From contig CAXRCG010000015.1 of NCBI GenBank assembly GCA_964228885.1, positions 5,458-69,457 on the forward strand: a DNA stretch of 64,000 nt, in the 5' to 3' direction. Below the pieces are notes generated by a model. The model did not search any database. It was given only the letters and a program-made list of their open reading frames with translations, and was not told where the DNA came from. A program made the position numbers and the translations under genes. Shown here one piece after another: positions 17,009-26,267 of this stretch (positions are counted from its first letter, which is position 1; each line of letters begins with the position of its first letter). Source of the stretch: UBA4582 sp964228885 (GTDB lineage Bacteria; Pseudomonadota; Gammaproteobacteria; Pseudomonadales; Azotimanducaceae).

Positions 17009-17935
17009 ATGCCGATCAGTCCAGAAACGATTTCACGGCTTGGTCTCGATAAGACGATTGCCGCCTCGGTAAATGACAGAGAGAATGGTGTCAATAATCT
17101 AGCAGAATGGGACGCGGCTTATTATCCCTGCGCTGAAGCCTATCCCGCCGAGCATGTTGCTAGGGGTGCAGTGACGCGATTTGAAGAATGGGCTGAAACA
17201 GAAATTTATAGCGGCACTATCAGAGACTTGTGGGTATATCTGCCTGCGGTTCAGAGCGATGCCTATCGCATCATCGTTTTTAACGATGGTGCCTGGTATA
17301 TGGGTCGAAAAGGGCCGGTCAGGGCCACGAATGTGTTGGATGTCTTGCATGCAAATGAGGAGATACCGCCGACGGCTGCTGTTTTTGTCAATCCCGGTAG
17401 GCCCGACCATGCGGTGGATCGCCCGATCGCTTCATACAATGACATTGCCGCACAACGTAGTCTTGAATACGACCAGCTTTCCCCCGCGTACGGGGATTTT
17501 ATTTTTAGCGAATTATTACCGTTTGTCGAGACGCAATTTGAAATCTCGATTAACGACAATCCTGAACATCGAACATTGTGCGGCATCAGTAGTGGCGGTA
17601 TCGCTGCATTTGTTGCGGCATGGCATCATGCGAAACAATGCACGCGGGTGATAAGTCATTGTGGTTCCTACACAGACATCTGGGGCGGACATAATGTGCC
17701 ATCATTAATTCGTCAAAATGAAAGAAAACCAATTCGTGTATTTCTTCAGAGCGGTGCCAACGATGCTAATACGCCGTTTGGTCATTGGGCATTGGCTAAT
17801 AAAACTATGGCAAGTGCCCTTGAGTGGGCAGGGTATGACTATCGGTTTGAGTTTGGTACCGGAGGTCACAATCTCAATCATGGCGGGGCGATATTTGCGG
17901 ATACCCTGCGATGGATTTGGCGTGGTGATAATTAG
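17009..17935 (+). CDS. Alpha/beta-hydrolase, enterochelin-esterase/EstA-like family
   Basis: A 308-residue cytoplasmic esterase of the Fes/putative esterase family. ATG 17009 has AAGGAA 9 bases upstream; a longer in-frame start at 16862 would read through the tandem repeat. The nucleophile elbow is GISSGG, preceded by the long helix-loop typical of the family (FSELLPFVE), and a C-terminal GGHNLNHGG supplies the histidine. It is divergent from the ADP-ribosylglycohydrolase-family gene, and the pair could remove ester and glycoside groups from one substrate (inference). Confidence 0.85.
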   Translation: MPISPETISRLGLDKTIAASVNDRENGVNNLAEWDAAYYPCAEAYPAEHVARGAVTRFEEWAETEIYSGTIRDLWVYLPAVQSDAYRIIVFNDGAWYMGRKGPVRATNVLDVLHANEEIPPTAAVFVNPGRPDHAVDRPIASYNDIAAQRSLEYDQLSPAYGDFIFSELLPFVETQFEISINDNPEHRTLCGISSGGIAAFVAAWHHAKQCTRVISHCGSYTDIWGGHNVPSLIRQNERKPIRVFLQSGANDANTPFGHWALANKTMASALEWAGYDYRFEFGTGGHNLNHGGAIFADTLRWIWRGDN

Positions 17936-18006
17936 CGGCCTATTACTGCGCGAGGTGTTTCCGAAATAACCCCCTGGTCTTTGTCGTGCTAGGCACTTTT
18001 CTCAGC

Positions 18007-18022
18007 ACCTGAGGCCTCAGGT
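18007..18022. other. Perfect 16-bp palindrome between convergent genes
   Basis: ACCTGAGG-CCTCAGGT has no spacer. It lies between the esterase stop and the stop of the convergent hypothetical gene. A weak GTGC-TAG-GCAC hairpin followed by TTTT is at 17986-18000. The palindrome has no loop or T-run, so it is not a classical terminator; it could be a protein-binding site. Confidence 0.5.
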
Positions 18023-18050
18023 CAAAACCAGTCAGCCCAGCCATAGTAGA

Positions 18051-18527
18051 TCAAAGAGCGGAGCGTTCCAGTTTGAAAACGCCAACAGCGTTTTGCGCCT
18101 CGCTTACCGGAGGAAAGCTGCCAACGATATCCGGGTAGTCAGCGCGATATTTGTCAGCATAGGCGATAACAATGGGTTCTAATCCCGAAGTCACCTTTAC
18201 TGCATTCAGATTGTAGGTGTTATCTCCGGTCCTCATCTGAACGTTAGCGCCGTCGCCTATCATTTCAACCCAGCCACTTTTTCTACTGCCGACAACGTAT
18301 AGTTCATTATCGACATCTACCACCCAGATAATCACAACCCTTGGTATTATTCCCTGTACCCGAAGCCGTATTTCATCGCGATTAGCGATGTTTCCCCAGT
18401 TGTCAGGTGCAGGCGTTTCTGCTCCGCCGATAAATATCCCCGGCATGGGGCCGATAGGTGCCGCGGCGATAATGATACAGGTAGTGAAGACGAGCACTAT
18501 GGCGGATATTCTTGTTAGTTTGTTCAT
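18051..18527 (-). CDS. Exported hypothetical protein, possible split-barrel fold
   Basis: A 158-residue protein with a hydrophobic N-terminal leader (ISAIVLVFTTCIIIAAA), predicted secreted or membrane-anchored. GGAG precedes the ATG. The body has alternating strands (VVIIWVVDVDNELYVVG, GWVEMIG) that recall flavin-binding split barrels of the pyridoxamine-phosphate-oxidase or deazaflavin-nitroreductase type, but no cofactor motif can be claimed. It lies 38 bp downstream of an MFS transporter gene on the same strand and may be co-transcribed with it. Confidence 0.7.
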   Translation of the reverse strand: MNKLTRISAIVLVFTTCIIIAAAPIGPMPGIFIGGAETPAPDNWGNIANRDEIRLRVQGIIPRVVIIWVVDVDNELYVVGSRKSGWVEMIGDGANVQMRTGDNTYNLNAVKVTSGLEPIVIAYADKYRADYPDIVGSFPPVSEAQNAVGVFKLERSAL

Positions 18528-18565
18528 TTCTACTCCACGTAAGTTACTTAATTGGCAAGGGAGGA

Positions 18566-19894
18566 CTAGCTATGCCGGGTCATCAGTGCTTCGGTTGAGT
18601 CGAGATCCTCGCGCAGCGTTGTAGCACCAAGGAAATAGTGGACTGCAGCCCAGAGGTTTGCCAATACGCAAAGGCAGAGTGCATAGCGGAGAGAATCGAT
18701 CTCGAAGCTGGGGTTCAATAGATCGCTTGCGATCCCGACAAAGTAGGGCCCAAGCCCCATACCGATGATGTTTAGCATAAATAGCAAGAGAGCTGAGGCG
18801 ACTGCGCGCATGCGTAGCGTCACCAGCGCCTGAGTCATTGCGAATGAGGGGCCGAGATACATGCCACCCAATATCGATACCAGCGCGAGTGCTGGAATAA
18901 CCGCCCAAATGCCGTCATAGAGATATGCGGTAAATTGAAAAGGCACCATGACAAGGGTCGAAATGCCTGCGATCCAAAGATACCAGCGACGGTCATCGGT
19001 CCAATCACTAAGTTTGTCGCCGAGATATCCTCCGCCAAATGTACCAAGAGCGCCAATGCCGGATATTATTGCCAACCACGAACCGACTTCCGTGATAGGC
19101 ATTTCGTGGCTTCTGATCAAAAACGGTGCATTCCAAACCCCTGCACCATAGCCGACAAAGGCGTGTAAGCCTGCGGCAAACCCAATGTGTCTAAATGATC
19201 TTCGCTGCCAAAGGAACTTAAATACCTCTTTCAGCGCTGGCGCAGGCTCGACCTTTTTGGCTGCTGCGGCTTTTACTGCGGCGCTCTCGGACATGCCGCG
19301 GGGTGGTTCGCGCAGCGTTGTGAGGATGATGCCGGCAACGAAAATACCCGGTAAACCGACGAGCAGAAAAGTCATTCGCCAACCGAGCTCAGCCGCACCC
19401 CAGCCACCGACAAAGTTTCCGATCATTGATCCGAAAGGAATGCCAAGCGCATAGATTGATAATGCGGTGGCGCGTTTTTCAATGGGAAAATAATCAGAAA
19501 TCAGTGAGTGTGAAGGAGGGCTAGCGCCGGCTTCACCGACACCAACACCGATTCTGGCTAGTAACAGCATTAGAAAGTTGTTTGCGGCACCGCATAGCGC
19601 GGTCATAGCGCTCCAGATAATCATGGATATCGCCAACACCTTGGTCCGGCTCCAACGATCCGCTAGAGACGCTATTGGGATACCAAGGGTGGCATAGAAC
19701 ATGGCGAAAGCCAGCCCCCCAAGCAAGCCCAGTTCGGTGTCTGACAACAAAAGTTCTTGTTTGATGGGTTCAAGCAGAATCGACAATATTGAGCGGTCGA
19801 TAAAATTAACGACATAGCCTACGAACAGTATCGCGAGTGCGTAATTTCGATAGCGCGGAGAATAGATTGTATTTTCAGTTGTGGCTTCAGACAT
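18566..19894 (-). CDS. MFS transporter, spinster-like
   Basis: A 442-residue, 12-helix permease. N-terminal YVVNFIDRSILSILLEPIK and the loop DRWSRTKVL match the spinster-like/ACS group common in marine and hydrocarbon-degrading Proteobacteria. GVGEAGASPPSHSLISDYF is the characteristic second motif (shown in part as GEAGASPPSHSLI). No clear ribosome binding site precedes the ATG. The substrate is unknown; family members carry lipids, sphingoid compounds or organic anions. Confidence 0.9.
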   Translation of the reverse strand: MSEATTENTIYSPRYRNYALAILFVGYVVNFIDRSILSILLEPIKQELLLSDTELGLLGGLAFAMFYATLGIPIASLADRWSRTKVLAISMIIWSAMTALCGAANNFLMLLLARIGVGVGEAGASPPSHSLISDYFPIEKRATALSIYALGIPFGSMIGNFVGGWGAAELGWRMTFLLVGLPGIFVAGIILTTLREPPRGMSESAAVKAAAAKKVEPAPALKEVFKFLWQRRSFRHIGFAAGLHAFVGYGAGVWNAPFLIRSHEMPITEVGSWLAIISGIGALGTFGGGYLGDKLSDWTDDRRWYLWIAGISTLVMVPFQFTAYLYDGIWAVIPALALVSILGGMYLGPSFAMTQALVTLRMRAVASALLLFMLNIIGMGLGPYFVGIASDLLNPSFEIDSLRYALCLCVLANLWAAVHYFLGATTLREDLDSTEALMTRHS

Positions 19895-19980
19895 ATTTGA
19901 AGTAACGTGTCACAAATGTTGTCGCTAAAGCTCTGACTGTATCAGCTTTAATATGTGCCAGTCGAATAAGACAGATTTTT

Positions 19981-20685
19981 TTACCGCCGCCACGTGTCCA
20001 TAAAAGCCTTTGCATGCGGCATGCCCGCTTTTTCAATGGCTTTCTCCAGAGCCCCGAAATTCATGGGAATGCGAACTTGTTCGATGCTGGGGACGCTGTC
20101 GCGTATATCCACGATCGCATAGTCGGAGTATGGCAACCCGATTGGTGGAATGACATCAGCCTCCTCAAAAGGAATCGACGTGCTGCCAGCGTTTACGGCG
20201 ATTCCCGCCCTCAGATGGCGAACGAGCGGGACATGCGTATGCCCAGCTAATATGATGTCCGCATGATGTTGTTCGAGCCACAAGTTGATTTTTTGGGAAG
20301 GTGTTTCCGCCAGCAGCCCTTCAGTAATTGAGTCTGGCGAACCGTGCACCATTAATAAACGAACTTGATCGACTTCTTCAATTATCGAGAATGGTAAAGA
20401 TTGAAGCCATTCGTAGGCATCTCTGGTCAACCGCTCTCTCGTCCAGTCTTCGATGTCTCTTAGCAAAGGAATTTCTGGGTTTTCATCAAGTGAATCGTGA
20501 TTGCCTCTAATGGTCGCAATGTTTAAGTCTCGGAGTCGAGCGACAACCTGCTCGGGTTCGGGGCCCATATCGATAACGTCACCAAGGCAATAGATTTTGT
20601 CGACGCCTCTTTCCTCGCAGTCCTGAAGAACATCCTCAAGAGCTCTGAGACACGAGTGCAGGTCTGAAATAAAGGCAATTCGCAT
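19981..20685 (-). CDS. Calcineurin-like metallophosphoesterase
   Basis: A 234-residue metallophosphoesterase of the YfcE/DR1281-like group with the full two-metal set: FISDLHS, GDVIDMGP, GNHDS and GHTHVP. ATG 20685 starts directly before the first strand; a GTG four codons upstream is possible, but its GAGG lies only two bases away. Cytoplasmic. Phosphodiesterase or phosphatase activity is expected; the substrate is unknown. It is divergent from the secreted metallo-beta-lactamase-fold gene. Confidence 0.88.
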   Translation of the reverse strand: MRIAFISDLHSCLRALEDVLQDCEERGVDKIYCLGDVIDMGPEPEQVVARLRDLNIATIRGNHDSLDENPEIPLLRDIEDWTRERLTRDAYEWLQSLPFSIIEEVDQVRLLMVHGSPDSITEGLLAETPSQKINLWLEQHHADIILAGHTHVPLVRHLRAGIAVNAGSTSIPFEEADVIPPIGLPYSDYAIVDIRDSVPSIEQVRIPMNFGALEKAIEKAGMPHAKAFMDTWRR

Positions 20686-20788
20686 TTGTTTGATCACATC
20701 CTCTTAGTGGATTAGTTGTTAGCCTCTGAGTGATTAACATATAGTAACGAGTGAAGACATAAGTAGCGATGAGAAGATCATAAAAATA

Positions 20789-21820
20789 ATGACTCAGTCC
20801 GTATTGGCCTTGATGGTATTGATGACGTTAAGCATGGTTGCCAACGCCGCAGCTAAAAACCCTGTGGTTAATGCGGATAATGACGTTATGAAGCTCACGT
20901 TCCTTGGTACTGGTGCTCCAAGACCCTCAACAGAAAGGTACGGCCCAAGTATTCTAATCGAAGCAGGTAATCATAGAATCCTCGTAGATGCTGGGCCGGG
21001 CATGCGGGAGCGACTGTTTGAAGCGGGCGGTTTTGAGGCGATTTCTGGTGTGGATCATGTGCTGGTTACCCACCTGCATTTCGATCACACCGTGAGCATC
21101 TCCAGCGCCTGGCTGAGTGGCTGGTTGTTTGGCAGGCGAGTGCCGCTTGTGGTTCAGGGACCTAGCGGTATCAAAAGTATGATGGAGCATATTCAAAAGG
21201 CTTATCAGTGGGATATCGACTATCGTGTCATGGTTGGGGTGCCCGTCGAAGGTAGTGAGCTTGTCGTCAAGGAGGTTTCAGAGGGGGTTATCTTGGACGA
21301 ACAGGGGCTCCGGATTACCGCATTTCAGGTCGAACATATGCCGGTTGATTTGAAAACGCGTGAATTGCTGGGGCTGCGCGGTGAAACGTTGGGCTATCGT
21401 GTTGATTACAAGGGGCATTCGGTAGTTTTCTCCGGAGACACGAAAACTTCAACAAAAAGTGACATCCTCAAATATGGTCAGGGTGTCGATCTTTTGATCC
21501 ATGAGGTTCAGGTGCCTTCCCCCGGGGCAACGCCTGAAGCCAACTTGGCGAACGTGAGTTTAAGTGTCCATTCAACGCCGGCAGAGGTAGGCTTTGTGTT
21601 CGCAAAATCTAGACCGAAGATGGCTATTTACTCCCATATCATCCCACCTGGTACTACGGCAGAGGATTTAACCGCCTTAACCAGGCCTTATTACGATGGC
21701 CCTCTAACCGTCGCGCATGATTTTATGGAGATAACATTATCAGGTGATGAAATTATCATTGGTGATCGAGAGAAACGGGGTGATGGCAAATTCGAAGATT
21801 CCAGAGTACTTGAGGAATAG
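20789..21820 (+). CDS. Exported metallo-beta-lactamase-fold hydrolase (RNase Z/AtsA-like)
   Basis: A 343-residue protein with a Sec signal peptide (MVLMTLSMVANAAA, cleavage near residue 20-22), so periplasmic. The fold begins KLTFLGTGAPRPS and carries THLHFDH at 94-100, a later SGDT and a C-terminal YSH histidine. This layout is that of RNase Z-like and AtsA-type arylsulfatase-related hydrolases. A secreted location makes tRNA processing unlikely; a lactone, ester or sulfate ester is more plausible. It is followed 85 bp later by a zinc-type dehydrogenase gene. Confidence 0.88.
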   Translation: MTQSVLALMVLMTLSMVANAAAKNPVVNADNDVMKLTFLGTGAPRPSTERYGPSILIEAGNHRILVDAGPGMRERLFEAGGFEAISGVDHVLVTHLHFDHTVSISSAWLSGWLFGRRVPLVVQGPSGIKSMMEHIQKAYQWDIDYRVMVGVPVEGSELVVKEVSEGVILDEQGLRITAFQVEHMPVDLKTRELLGLRGETLGYRVDYKGHSVVFSGDTKTSTKSDILKYGQGVDLLIHEVQVPSPGATPEANLANVSLSVHSTPAEVGFVFAKSRPKMAIYSHIIPPGTTAEDLTALTRPYYDGPLTVAHDFMEITLSGDEIIIGDREKRGDGKFEDSRVLEE

Positions 21821-21905
21821 GTTTCTACGACTAGGTTTTCAGTAGAGATATCATTTAATACATCTCCCTTGTTCGGGAGTTTAGTGGAGAGCAGGAGAAA
21901 AGAAG

Positions 21906-22910
21906 ATGAAGGCAGCAGTCTTTCATGGACCAAGAGATGTACGTTTCGAGGAGATAGAGAAACCTCAGTTGAAAGAAGGTGAGGTGTTGCTCCGAGTTAA
22001 AGCATGCGGTATCTGTGGCTCTGATTTGCACACTTATCGTCACGGTATGTTCCTTGATCTTGGTAACCAGATTGATTCAGGCAGGGTCATGGGGCATGAG
22101 TTTAGCGGTGAAGTTGCGGATATATGCGGAGAAGTCCCCGGAGTCAGTATCGGTGATCGGGTCACAGCTGTAGGCATGGGCGGGAATGCTGAGTTCGTCA
22201 GATTGTCGGCAGAGATGGCTAAAAACATCGTGCATCTTGACGACGGCGTGAGTTTTGTCGAAGCCGCTACGACGGAGCCGTTAGCGACATCCCTACATGC
22301 GGCCAACCTCGGTAAAGCAGAAGATGGAGAAACTCATGTGATCATGGGTGCCGGAATCATTGGTCTCGGTATTTTGCAGTGTATAAAAGCAAGGTCTTCT
22401 GCGAGGGTGATTGTTGTTGATTTGTCAGACAAGCGCCTCGCAAAGGCGAAAGAGCTGGGTGCTGATATGACAATTAATGCCCGGCAAACTGATGCTGTGC
22501 AAGAAATACTTGCGCTCACCGATGCGAAGCAGCTTGGTGTTGTGGAAGCAGTTGATGGCAAGATAGATGCGGTATACGACAGTGCCGGTATGGGCAAAAA
22601 CTTTAAGGGTAAAAGTGTACTGGAACAGGCGCTTTCGATTGCTAGTGTTAACGGGAGAGTGGTTGTCGTTGCAGTGTACGAGCAGGATGTCAGCATTGAC
22701 TATAATATTGTTGTTAGAAAAGGGCTACAGCTTCTTGGGTCTTGGGCATGGACGATGGAAGAGTTTGTAGAATCTGCAGAGCTGATTCGTGCGGGAAAAA
22801 TAGATCGAATGCCGCTCGTCAGTCACCAGTTTTCACTGGAGCAGGCAAGCAACGCCTATGAGACGCAATTGCTGGCTGACGAAGCGGTGAAGGTTGTGTT
22901 TACTCCCTAG
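21906..22910 (+). CDS. Zinc-type medium-chain dehydrogenase
   Basis: NAD(P)-dependent alcohol/polyol dehydrogenase (334 aa). Catalytic zinc ligands are seen in ACGICGSDLHTY and GHEFSGEV, and the Rossmann segment is IMGAGIIGLGILQC. The four-cysteine structural zinc lobe is missing: after GHEFSGEVADI the chain goes straight to PGVSIGDRVTAVG. AGGAG precedes the ATG. Its stop overlaps the stop of the convergent carotenoid-oxygenase gene in the shared CTAG at 22907-22910. Confidence 0.9.
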   Translation: MKAAVFHGPRDVRFEEIEKPQLKEGEVLLRVKACGICGSDLHTYRHGMFLDLGNQIDSGRVMGHEFSGEVADICGEVPGVSIGDRVTAVGMGGNAEFVRLSAEMAKNIVHLDDGVSFVEAATTEPLATSLHAANLGKAEDGETHVIMGAGIIGLGILQCIKARSSARVIVVDLSDKRLAKAKELGADMTINARQTDAVQEILALTDAKQLGVVEAVDGKIDAVYDSAGMGKNFKGKSVLEQALSIASVNGRVVVVAVYEQDVSIDYNIVVRKGLQLLGSWAWTMEEFVESAELIRAGKIDRMPLVSHQFSLEQASNAYETQLLADEAVKVVFTP

Positions 22911-24373
22911 CGTTTAGTGTCGGCGCTCGCCCAGTAGGAGTGCGTCCCAACACAAATTCTTTGGGGAAGTTCAATTCTGGCGATGGGGCCCGTGCCGATG
23001 TCTTTGGCATCAAATATCTGACACTGAGAGCTATCGGTGTTCATGTCTGTTGTGTAGGTGATGACATAGCCGTCGTCTTCTTCTGTCCCTGCGGGTGATG
23101 GTGCCATCGGACTTTCGCTGGGAAAAACCCCATCTGGGAATTTATATTGTTGGCGTTGCCCCGTGGTGGCATCCAGTCGAACAAGGCCATCAAAAAGAAA
23201 CCAACCTGGTTTCGCCGTCATTGCCCAAGAATACTTGTAAGGTTTGCCCGCAACCTTCGGGTTTATCATGCCAAATTCTGACAGCGCCTCCTCCAGTGGT
23301 CCTTCGATGACTGCTCCGGTTTTCATGTTAAAGCGCCAACGATAAGCGTGCGCGCCTATGGCATTTATGTCCAACATCGTAAATGGTTTAAGTCCATCTG
23401 GCAGACCGTGAGTGACGGTGCCCTTTGCTGGGTCTTGCTTGTATCCATCGAGAACTATTTCGTCACCTTGTTCAAATGCGTTTATCCAGTGCAACACATA
23501 CGCGGGCGCTGCTTCGAACCAAACGATGTCTTCTGGTCTTCCTCGTCGAGGCACGATAGCAAAACGACTCGGCAGTCGATGAAATCGAACCGCATAGGCA
23601 CCCTGTTTCAATGCCTCGTCGTCCCAGAACAAGGGTAAATCGTTCAAGATAGCGTAGTTAGTTGTGAATGCCATATCATGTGGCAGGCGCGGGCCGGGCA
23701 ACTCAACCGGAATGTAATGAACTAACTCCCTGTTATTGTCGACCACGCCATAATGCATATAAGGTGCTTGCGTGGAATAGTTGAAAAACAGCATTTCTCC
23801 CGTTGCTTCGTCGACTTTAGTGTGGGCGGAGACTCCCCAGCCAGGCGTCACGCCCTTGACCCAGTTTGCTTTACCAAGAGGCTCGAGGGTTATTGGATTC
23901 ATTTCGTAGATGTCACCGCACTGATAGAAACTGGTTGCAGCAACGCCACCGTGTACAACCACATCTGTGCTGGAGGAATCTTTGAGTCTGGTTCTGGCGC
24001 CGCAACCATCTCGCAGTGATTTATCCGGTCGCTCCCGAAGCCCTGCCCACAGCGGTTTACCTTCGGTATTTTCTGCTGCCAGACCATCTGTTGGCATAAA
24101 CCGATTACGATATTCACAGCGACCATTCTCGAAGCTGATCGAGTGTAGCATGCCGTCACCATCGAACGGATGATAGCGGCCGAGTGAATCGTGTACCGGG
24201 TTTTCAGTATTGCGGATGTAAACACCGTTCAGATCAGACGGTATTTCACCGATTACCGTTGGCTCAATGACATCATATTCCCGCATGTTGGGTTTCCAGG
24301 GACCTGTTCTGTAGGGGTGGTCATCGTCGGATGGCAGTGTGCTGTGTGTTTCGCTAATCAGTGTCGATTTCAT
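22907..24373 (-). CDS. Carotenoid oxygenase-family non-haem iron dioxygenase
   Basis: A 488-residue RPE65/carotenoid cleavage dioxygenase-family enzyme. Four iron-binding histidines are present at His184 (SAHTKVD), His232 (PHDMAFT), His295 (LHWINAF) and His478 (GTHSYWA), and the N-terminus has LNGVYIRNTENP and FDGDGMLH. ATG 24373 follows AGGGAT; the longer frame upstream has no family similarity. Family members cleave carotenoids, apocarotenoids, stilbenes or lignostilbenes. No carotenoid synthesis gene is nearby, so a catabolic role on a plant or algal stilbene or apocarotenoid is equally possible. Confidence 0.9.
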   Translation of the reverse strand: MKSTLISETHSTLPSDDDHPYRTGPWKPNMREYDVIEPTVIGEIPSDLNGVYIRNTENPVHDSLGRYHPFDGDGMLHSISFENGRCEYRNRFMPTDGLAAENTEGKPLWAGLRERPDKSLRDGCGARTRLKDSSSTDVVVHGGVAATSFYQCGDIYEMNPITLEPLGKANWVKGVTPGWGVSAHTKVDEATGEMLFFNYSTQAPYMHYGVVDNNRELVHYIPVELPGPRLPHDMAFTTNYAILNDLPLFWDDEALKQGAYAVRFHRLPSRFAIVPRRGRPEDIVWFEAAPAYVLHWINAFEQGDEIVLDGYKQDPAKGTVTHGLPDGLKPFTMLDINAIGAHAYRWRFNMKTGAVIEGPLEEALSEFGMINPKVAGKPYKYSWAMTAKPGWFLFDGLVRLDATTGQRQQYKFPDGVFPSESPMAPSPAGTEEDDGYVITYTTDMNTDSSQCQIFDAKDIGTGPIARIELPQRICVGTHSYWASADTKR

Positions 24374-24464
24374 TCTTATCCCTTTGGCTTCAGCCTGAAG
24401 TGGTATTCTGAGTGTAACCGAAAGCCCACGCCGATCGAAACTACCATGGCGTGGAAAGCACCAA

Positions 24465-25142
24465 TTACCTTTTCTGTGCAACCCAGATAATATGACGGGC
24501 ACCCTTTCCTTGGTGCGCTCGAACGCGCTTTACTTCAACGCTAAATCCAGATTTTTTTAACAGATTTGTGAATTTGTCCGAAGGCGAAGCCGACCATATG
24601 GCAAGAATGCCTGACTTTTTGAGCGCTTTCTTGGCCATTTTCAGACCATCAATTGAGTACAGGTTGTCATTTTGAGGATGCGTCAGCCCCTCCGGACCAT
24701 TGTCTACATCCAGCATGATGGCGTCATAGGCGCCAGCGTTCTCCCGTATCAGATTTGCGACATCTGCTTCCAGTACCGTGACGCGTTTGTCTTTTAATGG
24801 ATTGCTGGCAAATTCACCGACCAGTTCCTGGTTCCATTTCACTACACCGGGGACCAGCTCAGCGACTGTCGCCCTGGCGTTATTGGGCAGTGCCGCGAGT
24901 GCAGCCGCCAGCGTAAATCCCATGCCAAGCCCGCCAACAAGTACAGATGCAGATTGTTTTTCTGAAAAGGGCCGGCATGCTAATTCCCCCAGCGCATCCT
25001 CTGAACCGTGTGTACGGCTGCTCATCAGGTCGCCGGGGCTGCTTTTAATCCTGATAACAAACTCTTGGTTTCGTTTGAACAGACGCAGCTCTCCACCATT
25101 GTTTGGGATAGCGGCGGTATCTATTAGCTCCCAACTACTCAT
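24465..25142 (-). CDS. Spermidine synthase-like methyltransferase-fold protein
   Basis: A 225-residue protein with the Rossmann loop VGGLGMGFTL and the acidic strand IMLDVDNGPEGL found in spermidine synthase-like proteins. The N-terminal domain of true spermidine synthases is reduced to a short beta region (LRLFKRNQEFVIRI). Polyamine synthesis is therefore uncertain. An AGGA box precedes the ATG. It is 91 bp upstream of the carotenoid-oxygenase gene on the same strand. Confidence 0.82.
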   Translation of the reverse strand: MSSWELIDTAAIPNNGGELRLFKRNQEFVIRIKSSPGDLMSSRTHGSEDALGELACRPFSEKQSASVLVGGLGMGFTLAAALAALPNNARATVAELVPGVVKWNQELVGEFASNPLKDKRVTVLEADVANLIRENAGAYDAIMLDVDNGPEGLTHPQNDNLYSIDGLKMAKKALKKSGILAIWSASPSDKFTNLLKKSGFSVEVKRVRAHQGKGARHIIWVAQKR

Positions 25143-25313
25143 TAAAAATCCTAGTTTATTCGGGGTTAGTGGCGATGACGTTCGACGCGGTCGCTCATCC
25201 TACAAACTCTGCGCCCGATGAGCTATAAAAACCTGTTGATGAGGAAATTTAATCAATTCTTGTGAGGTGCGCACGGTTGTGCACAATGATGGTATACCTT
25301 TCAGGTGGATTCC

Positions 25314-26267
25314 ATGTACGAGTTGCCTTCACAGAAACACAAAGCGATTGTTGCTGAGTTCAAGTCTGCTGGTGTGGCGTGGGTAAATGCTTATCCATCG
25401 CTGATGGCGGATTGTGTTGACCGTTGGGGGTTAAAATTGTTGGGAACCGCCTCCACAGGGCTGCCGATTAATATGATTCATTATGCGGAAACTCGGGAGG
25501 GGCATCCTGTCGTGCTCAAGGTCGGGGTGCCTCATCCCGAGCAGAAAACCGAATTGCTTGCCCTGCGCTACTACGAGGGTCGGCATGCCGTGCGGGTGAT
25601 TGATTGGGATAACAAATCTGGCGCCATCCTGATGGATCGGATTTTCCCTGGTACGAATCTTCGGGCGTATGGATTCAGGGCAGACAGAAATGAGGCGACA
25701 GGCTCGCAGGTTAGCATTGAGTTGATGAATGCGTTGCCTGTTCCGGCTGTTGCTATTGATGGGTTGCCAACTTTTGATGAATGGTTAAGTTTGGCTTTCA
25801 GTCGCTTTAGAAATCATACAAAAAGCAACGATCATTTTCTGGGTTTCATCAATCTGACCGAGTCTTTGTATGCTGAGATTAAAACGACTTACCCTGAAAC
25901 ATACCTCTTACATGGAGATTTACATCACGAAAACATTTTGCGCGATGACGCGGTGGGTTGGGTTGCTATTGACCCTAAAGGAGTGATTGGACCGAAAATA
26001 ATAGAGTGCGGCAGGTTTATCCAGAACTTTATCGAAGATGAAATTCCGAGTGCAACGTCATTGGGTGATGCCACCGATAAAGAGATTATGTTGATTCTTG
26101 AAGAGCGACTAAAGGTGTTCAATAACATAACCGGATTTGATCGGCATCACCTTGCCATGGTGACTTTCATTGATCAGGTGTTGAGTACCTGTTGGAGTAT
26201 GAACTCGGGGCAGATCGTGGATCTGCGAAAGATCAAGCTCATAAAAAATTTGTTGAATGATGTATGA
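25314..26267 (+). CDS. Aminoglycoside/hydroxyurea phosphotransferase-family kinase (APH(6)-like)
   Basis: A 317-residue protein-kinase-fold small-molecule kinase. Brenner-type catalytic loop LLHGDLHHENIL and metal-binding AIDPKGVIG are intact. ATG 25314 has AGGTGG 5 bases upstream; the GTG three codons earlier falls inside that box. The family includes streptomycin-6-kinase, but chromosomal homologues are common and often act on metabolites. Resistance should not be assumed. It stands alone, with convergent and divergent neighbours. Confidence 0.85.
   Translation: MYELPSQKHKAIVAEFKSAGVAWVNAYPSLMADCVDRWGLKLLGTASTGLPINMIHYAETREGHPVVLKVGVPHPEQKTELLALRYYEGRHAVRVIDWDNKSGAILMDRIFPGTNLRAYGFRADRNEATGSQVSIELMNALPVPAVAIDGLPTFDEWLSLAFSRFRNHTKSNDHFLGFINLTESLYAEIKTTYPETYLLHGDLHHENILRDDAVGWVAIDPKGVIGPKIIECGRFIQNFIEDEIPSATSLGDATDKEIMLILEERLKVFNNITGFDRHHLAMVTFIDQVLSTCWSMNSGQIVDLRKIKLIKNLLNDV

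Noticed and set aside
25314..26267. Acquired aminoglycoside resistance gene
   Set aside because: No mobile element, integron or composition shift around it; family includes metabolic kinases.
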